Part shown: positions 61,287-64,000 of the stretch, piece after piece
Position numbering within the stretch: the stretch's first letter is position 1
Layout: the number at the start of each line of letters is the position of its first letter
Source: JBMNMU01 sp050953505
GTDB lineage: Bacteria; Bacillota; Clostridia; Peptostreptococcales; Anaerovoracaceae
DNA: 64,000 nt
Assembly (NCBI GenBank): GCA_050953505.1
Contig: JBMNMU010000001.1
Span: 1,860,001-1,924,000 of the forward strand
Reading direction: 5' to 3'
Position numbers and translations under genes: made by a program
Notes under the pieces: model-generated
Seen by the model: only the letters and a program-made list of their open reading frames with translations
The model's database searches: none
What the model was told of the DNA's origin: nothing

Positions 61287-62123
61287 TTACTTTTCTGTGG
61301 GCCTTTTTGAGCGCCCGATTGACTGGGTTAATCTATCTAAAATAATAGCTAGAATAACTACTGCAATACCATATTCAAACCCCATACCTATCTGCATCTG
61401 CCCGATGGCGTAAAGAACACCTTCACCCAGCCCACCTGCCCCAATCATGGCTGTAATGACCACCATAGAAAGAGCAAGCATCATAGTTTGGTTCAAGCCT
61501 GCTAAAATCGTAGGCTTTGCAACGGGAATTTGAACCTTGAATAGTAATTGTGTTGGGGTAGATCCAAAAGCTTCCCCTACCTCAACAAGATCTGTGGGCA
61601 CCTGTCGAATCCCTAGATCTGTAAAACGTATAATGGGTGGCATAGCAAAAATCACTATGGCAAAGATTGCCGCAAATTTTCCTATACCAAAAAACATCAG
61701 CGACGGAATTAAATAGACAAAAGCCGGCATGGTTTGCATGAAATCAAGAATGGGGGAAATGATTTTATGAAAAACATTATTGCGCCCACCGGCAATTCCT
61801 AGGGGGATCCCTATTATAATAGAGAATATTGACGCAAAGATAACCATTGTAATTGTATCCAGTAACGGAGACCATAATTTAAGGTTGTAGATAAGCCCTA
61901 AACCTATTGCAGTTCCAAGAGCTAACCTCCAACCGGTCGCCTTCCAGGCTATGGCCACAACAATTAAAATCAGTAGCCACCAAGGGATGAATTCAAGAGT
62001 ATTGTAAAGATTCTTTACAAGAACATCAACGCCTTTGGAAAACGCATCTAAAGAATCCTCTGCTACAGCTAAAAAACCCCGAACAGCACTATCTATCCAA
62101 TCTCCTAAAGGTATCTTAGGCAT
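61287..62123 (-). CDS. Glycine betaine/proline-type ABC transporter permease
   Basis: A 278-aa membrane protein of the ProW/OpuAB type with about six transmembrane segments, beginning MPKIPLGDWIDSAVRGF. Family sequence includes IGIPLGIAGGRNNVFHKIISPILDFMQTMPAFVYLIPSLMFFGIG (about 102-146), FTDLGIRQVPTDLVEVGEAFGSTPTQLLFKVQIPVAKPTILAGLNQTMMLALSMVVI (EAA loop) and GAGGLGEGVL. The ATG at 62123 is preceded by AGGAGGTGAGGAGC and overlaps the ATPase gene by 8 bases; the longer frame from 62159 is unlikely. Confidence 0.93.
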   Translation of the reverse strand: MPKIPLGDWIDSAVRGFLAVAEDSLDAFSKGVDVLVKNLYNTLEFIPWWLLILIVVAIAWKATGWRLALGTAIGLGLIYNLKLWSPLLDTITMVIFASIFSIIIGIPLGIAGGRNNVFHKIISPILDFMQTMPAFVYLIPSLMFFGIGKFAAIFAIVIFAMPPIIRFTDLGIRQVPTDLVEVGEAFGSTPTQLLFKVQIPVAKPTILAGLNQTMMLALSMVVITAMIGAGGLGEGVLYAIGQMQIGMGFEYGIAVVILAIILDRLTQSIGRSKRPTEK

Positions 62124-63318
62124 GCTCCTCACCTCCTGACATGCTTGATAAAGCCGCAAGTACGACGCCTCGAATCAGAATACCCTTCAGCTTATTATCA
62201 TCATCTACCACTGCCGTAGGCAGCTTGCTTTCTGCAACGATGCCAATAACATCATGAATCAGCGTATCTTCGTGAAGCACAGGGCTTTCACTTAATTCAA
62301 GCTCTGAAAGATTATTAATGTTTTGCTTCTTTGCTTCTATTGCTTGCTCTACCGTAATAATACCTTTTAGATATCTTTCTCGATCAACGACAAAAAGGCT
62401 AGAAATCCCGTTATCTTTCATGATACGGAGCGCACTCCCCGGACCATCACGAGTAGTTATCAGCGGTTGTGGTTTTTTCATAACGTGTTTTGCAGTTAAA
62501 ACCATACTCCTGTCTACACCACGTACAAATTTTTCTACATATTCATCTGCAGGATTTGTAGTAATTTCCTCTGGCGTACCAACCTGAATCAATTCTCCGT
62601 CACGTAAAAACGCAATCCTGTCTCCCAATTTCATGGCTTCATTTAAATCGTGGGTGATAAATATAATGGTTTTATTCATTTTGTTTTGCAAGGTAATCAG
62701 CTCGTCCTGCATTTCCTCTCTGATCAATGGATCCAGCGCACTAAATGCCTCGTCCATCAATAAAAGGTCTGTATCCATAGTAAGAGCCCTAGCCAAACCC
62801 ACACGTTGCTTCATACCTCCGCTTAGTTCATCGGGGTACTTATCTTCCCAGCCACCAAGCCCTACCATTTCTAAATTTCTCCTAGCTTTTTCCTCTCTTT
62901 CTGCTTTAGAAATATTTTGTAATTCTAAACCATAAACGGTATTGCTAAGAACTGTACGATGAGGAAGTAGCGCAAATTGTTGAAATACCATGGCGGTTTT
63001 TTCTTGTCTGAACTTTCTCAGCTCTTTTTGATCTAGCTTGGTAATGTCTGTCCCATCAATTTTAATACTGCCAGAGGTGGGTTCAATCAACCTATTTAAG
63101 CATCGAAGAATAGTGGACTTACCACTGCCTGATAGTCCCATTACGACAAAAACTTCTCCATTCTTAACGCTAAAACTTACATTATTTACACCGACGGTGC
63201 TTCCCGTCTCTTCTAATATCTTTTCTTTACTCGCTCCCTGCTTCAGCATTTGAAGCGCTTTTTGAGAATTAGATCCATATATTTTAACCAAATTCTCAAC
63301 TTCTAATTTATCTATCAT
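62116..63318 (-). CDS. Glycine betaine/proline-type ABC transporter ATP-binding protein with CBS domains
   Basis: A 400-aa ATPase of the ProV/OpuAA type: Walker A GLSGSGKST (about 60-68), signature DELSGGMKQRVGLARAL (about 163-179), Walker B LLLMDEAFSALDP (about 185-197) and the H-loop FITHDLNEAM. Tandem CBS domains (about 275-395) sense ionic strength or nucleotides in OpuA transporters, so osmotic gating is likely. The first about 50 residues carry the family insertion IYGSNSQKALQMLKQGASKEKI. GGAGGTATAG precedes the ATG. It is first in the operon. Confidence 0.94.
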   Translation of the reverse strand: MIDKLEVENLVKIYGSNSQKALQMLKQGASKEKILEETGSTVGVNNVSFSVKNGEVFVVMGLSGSGKSTILRCLNRLIEPTSGSIKIDGTDITKLDQKELRKFRQEKTAMVFQQFALLPHRTVLSNTVYGLELQNISKAEREEKARRNLEMVGLGGWEDKYPDELSGGMKQRVGLARALTMDTDLLLMDEAFSALDPLIREEMQDELITLQNKMNKTIIFITHDLNEAMKLGDRIAFLRDGELIQVGTPEEITTNPADEYVEKFVRGVDRSMVLTAKHVMKKPQPLITTRDGPGSALRIMKDNGISSLFVVDRERYLKGIITVEQAIEAKKQNINNLSELELSESPVLHEDTLIHDVIGIVAESKLPTAVVDDDNKLKGILIRGVVLAALSSMSGGEEHA

Positions 63319-63470
63319 CTATACCTCCAAATAAGAAATCTATCGAAATATTAACTCTTTACACATAAGATACTGGACTCCCTGCTTAATCCTCAGGAAA
63401 AATTACTTATCCATTGTAACATGGTCCTTCCAAAGTGACAACCCGAACTTTTTTTTAGATTGTATGTTGT

Positions 63471-63489
63471 CGGTGGGAAACCCCCACCG
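63471..63489. other. Small GC hairpin upstream of the betaine operon
   Basis: CGGTGGG (63471-63477) pairs with CCCACCG (63483-63489) around a 5-base loop about 150 bases before the ATPase gene. No U run; function unknown. The 63319-64000 region contains no gene that I can support. Confidence 0.5.
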
Positions 63490-63626
63490 TTCCAACGGCC
63501 ACAAGAGGAATATTTTTTTCTAAATTTTGGGTTAGAAATAAGTTTTATCCCTTGATAGTATTTTTCTTTTTGTGATTAAAATGCATCTTCGAAGATTATA
63601 ATTCAATAGTTTAGAGATATAAAAAT

Positions 63627-63669
63627 AAAAAGTGCAAATATTCTGCTCTAAGAATACCTACACTTTTTT
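63627..63669. terminator. Terminator-like hairpin
   Basis: AAAAAGTG (63627-63634) pairs with CACTTTTT (63661-63668), with an inner ATTCT/AGAAT stem, and the distal arm is T-rich. It might end a plus-strand transcript, but no gene is visible before it. Confidence 0.5.
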
Positions 63670-63672
63670 ATC

Positions 63673-63757
63673 TATACTTTGTTCTATACTTTGTTCTATA
63701 CTTTGTTCTATACTTTGTTTTATACTTTGTTCTATACTTTGTTCTATACTTTTTCAC
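63673..63757. repeat. 12-bp tandem microsatellite TATACTTTGTTC
   Basis: Six full 12-bp units from 63673 to 63744 (one with a final T instead of C) plus a partial seventh. It lies in non-coding DNA. Confidence 0.95.
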
Positions 63758-63842
63758 TAAATGCTAAACTTTTGCTTACTAGCTGCATAGCCAGCTTATG
63801 ACCATAAATGTATCATACTATACAGCTACTCACAATTTCCAC

Positions 63843-63945
63843 GCCACAGCCAATCATCCCTCGGTCTATGGCAGGTTTTTCCCAGCCACGGCCAATCATC
63901 TCTCGGTCTGGTGGCTGGCGGCCACGGCCAATCATCTCTCGGTCT
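63843..63945. repeat. Three copies of the GCCAATCATCTCTCGGTCT family
   Basis: Copies at 63843-63867 (one C/T change), 63885-63909 and 63921-63945, all in plus orientation, with the same GGCAGGTTTTTCCC linker as at 22833-22849 between the first two. The last two are followed by GGTGGCTGGC. Confidence 0.9.
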
Positions 63946-64000
63946 GGTGGCTGGCTATGGCTGGGACGACTTTGTTTTTTCCATTATTTTTTGCTCGATA

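Overview
The window looks like a chromosomal stretch from a low-GC, spore-forming, motile member of the Clostridia. The evidence is AT-rich intergenic DNA, strong GGAGG ribosome binding sites, gene content with close clostridial/Bacillus relatives (DacF-type carboxypeptidase, DUF1292, CarD, xanthine phosphoribosyltransferase, BMP-type nucleoside transporter), and a fli/che block. An Alkaliphilus-like lineage is a guess from overall style, not shown by the sequence. No rRNA, tRNA, CRISPR array or prophage was recognised.

Layout: (1) 1-4035, chemotaxis and flagellar genes on the plus strand: the 3' end of cheA, cheR, fliD, fliS and a FliT/FlgN-like chaperone, closed by a bidirectional terminator. 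(2) 4076-7624, minus strand: HD-GYP c-di-GMP phosphodiesterase, PHP phosphoesterase, DJ-1 protein, DUF1461 membrane protein. (3) 7650-10290, a 2.6-kb repeat-rich tract containing a MogA/MoaB gene. (4) 10294-15776, a nucleoside ABC transporter operon (BMP lipoprotein, ATPase, two permeases) beside xpt, a purine salvage unit. (5) 16368-22695: ferritin, CarD-like regulator, PAS-GAF histidine kinase, aldehyde dehydrogenase and polysaccharide deacetylase. (6) 22873-29561, minus strand: FAD oxidoreductase, thioredoxin reductase, Na+/alanine symporter, DUF1292, uvrC. (7) 29889-43676: malQ, dacF, then apgM-serC divergent from serA (serine synthesis), yihY-rdgB, pit-DUF47 phosphate uptake, a thioesterase and aroF-tyrA (aromatic amino acids). 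(8) 44189-51600: stress-type genes (LEA-like 11-mer repeat protein, SanA/YdcF, catalase, a duplicated helical protein, an FtsH-like protease). (9) 51866-57581: MarR regulator, DASS anion transporter, small 2x[4Fe-4S] ferredoxin plus AprA/fumarate-reductase-like flavoprotein, and a YeiH-type putative sulfate exporter. This is the best candidate for an uncharacterised anaerobic pathway. (10) 57672-60067: a complete IS21-family element with a 6-bp target duplication. (11) 60202-63318: a glycine betaine/proline-type ABC transporter operon.

The most unusual property of the window is its load of structured intergenic repeats. At least seven families are present. One is a palindromic hairpin family whose stems change sequence in a compensatory way between copies (17602-17777 and 61134-61262). 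Another is a 25-bp family arranged as a perfect 33-bp inverted repeat over a stop codon (22686-22756, again at 63843-63945). A third is a GGTGTCTGACACC palindrome family that supplies the last codons and stop of the FtsH-like gene. A 105-bp tandem array carrying terminator-like hairpins lies upstream of the mog gene. All functional calls rest on reading motifs; no database search was run.
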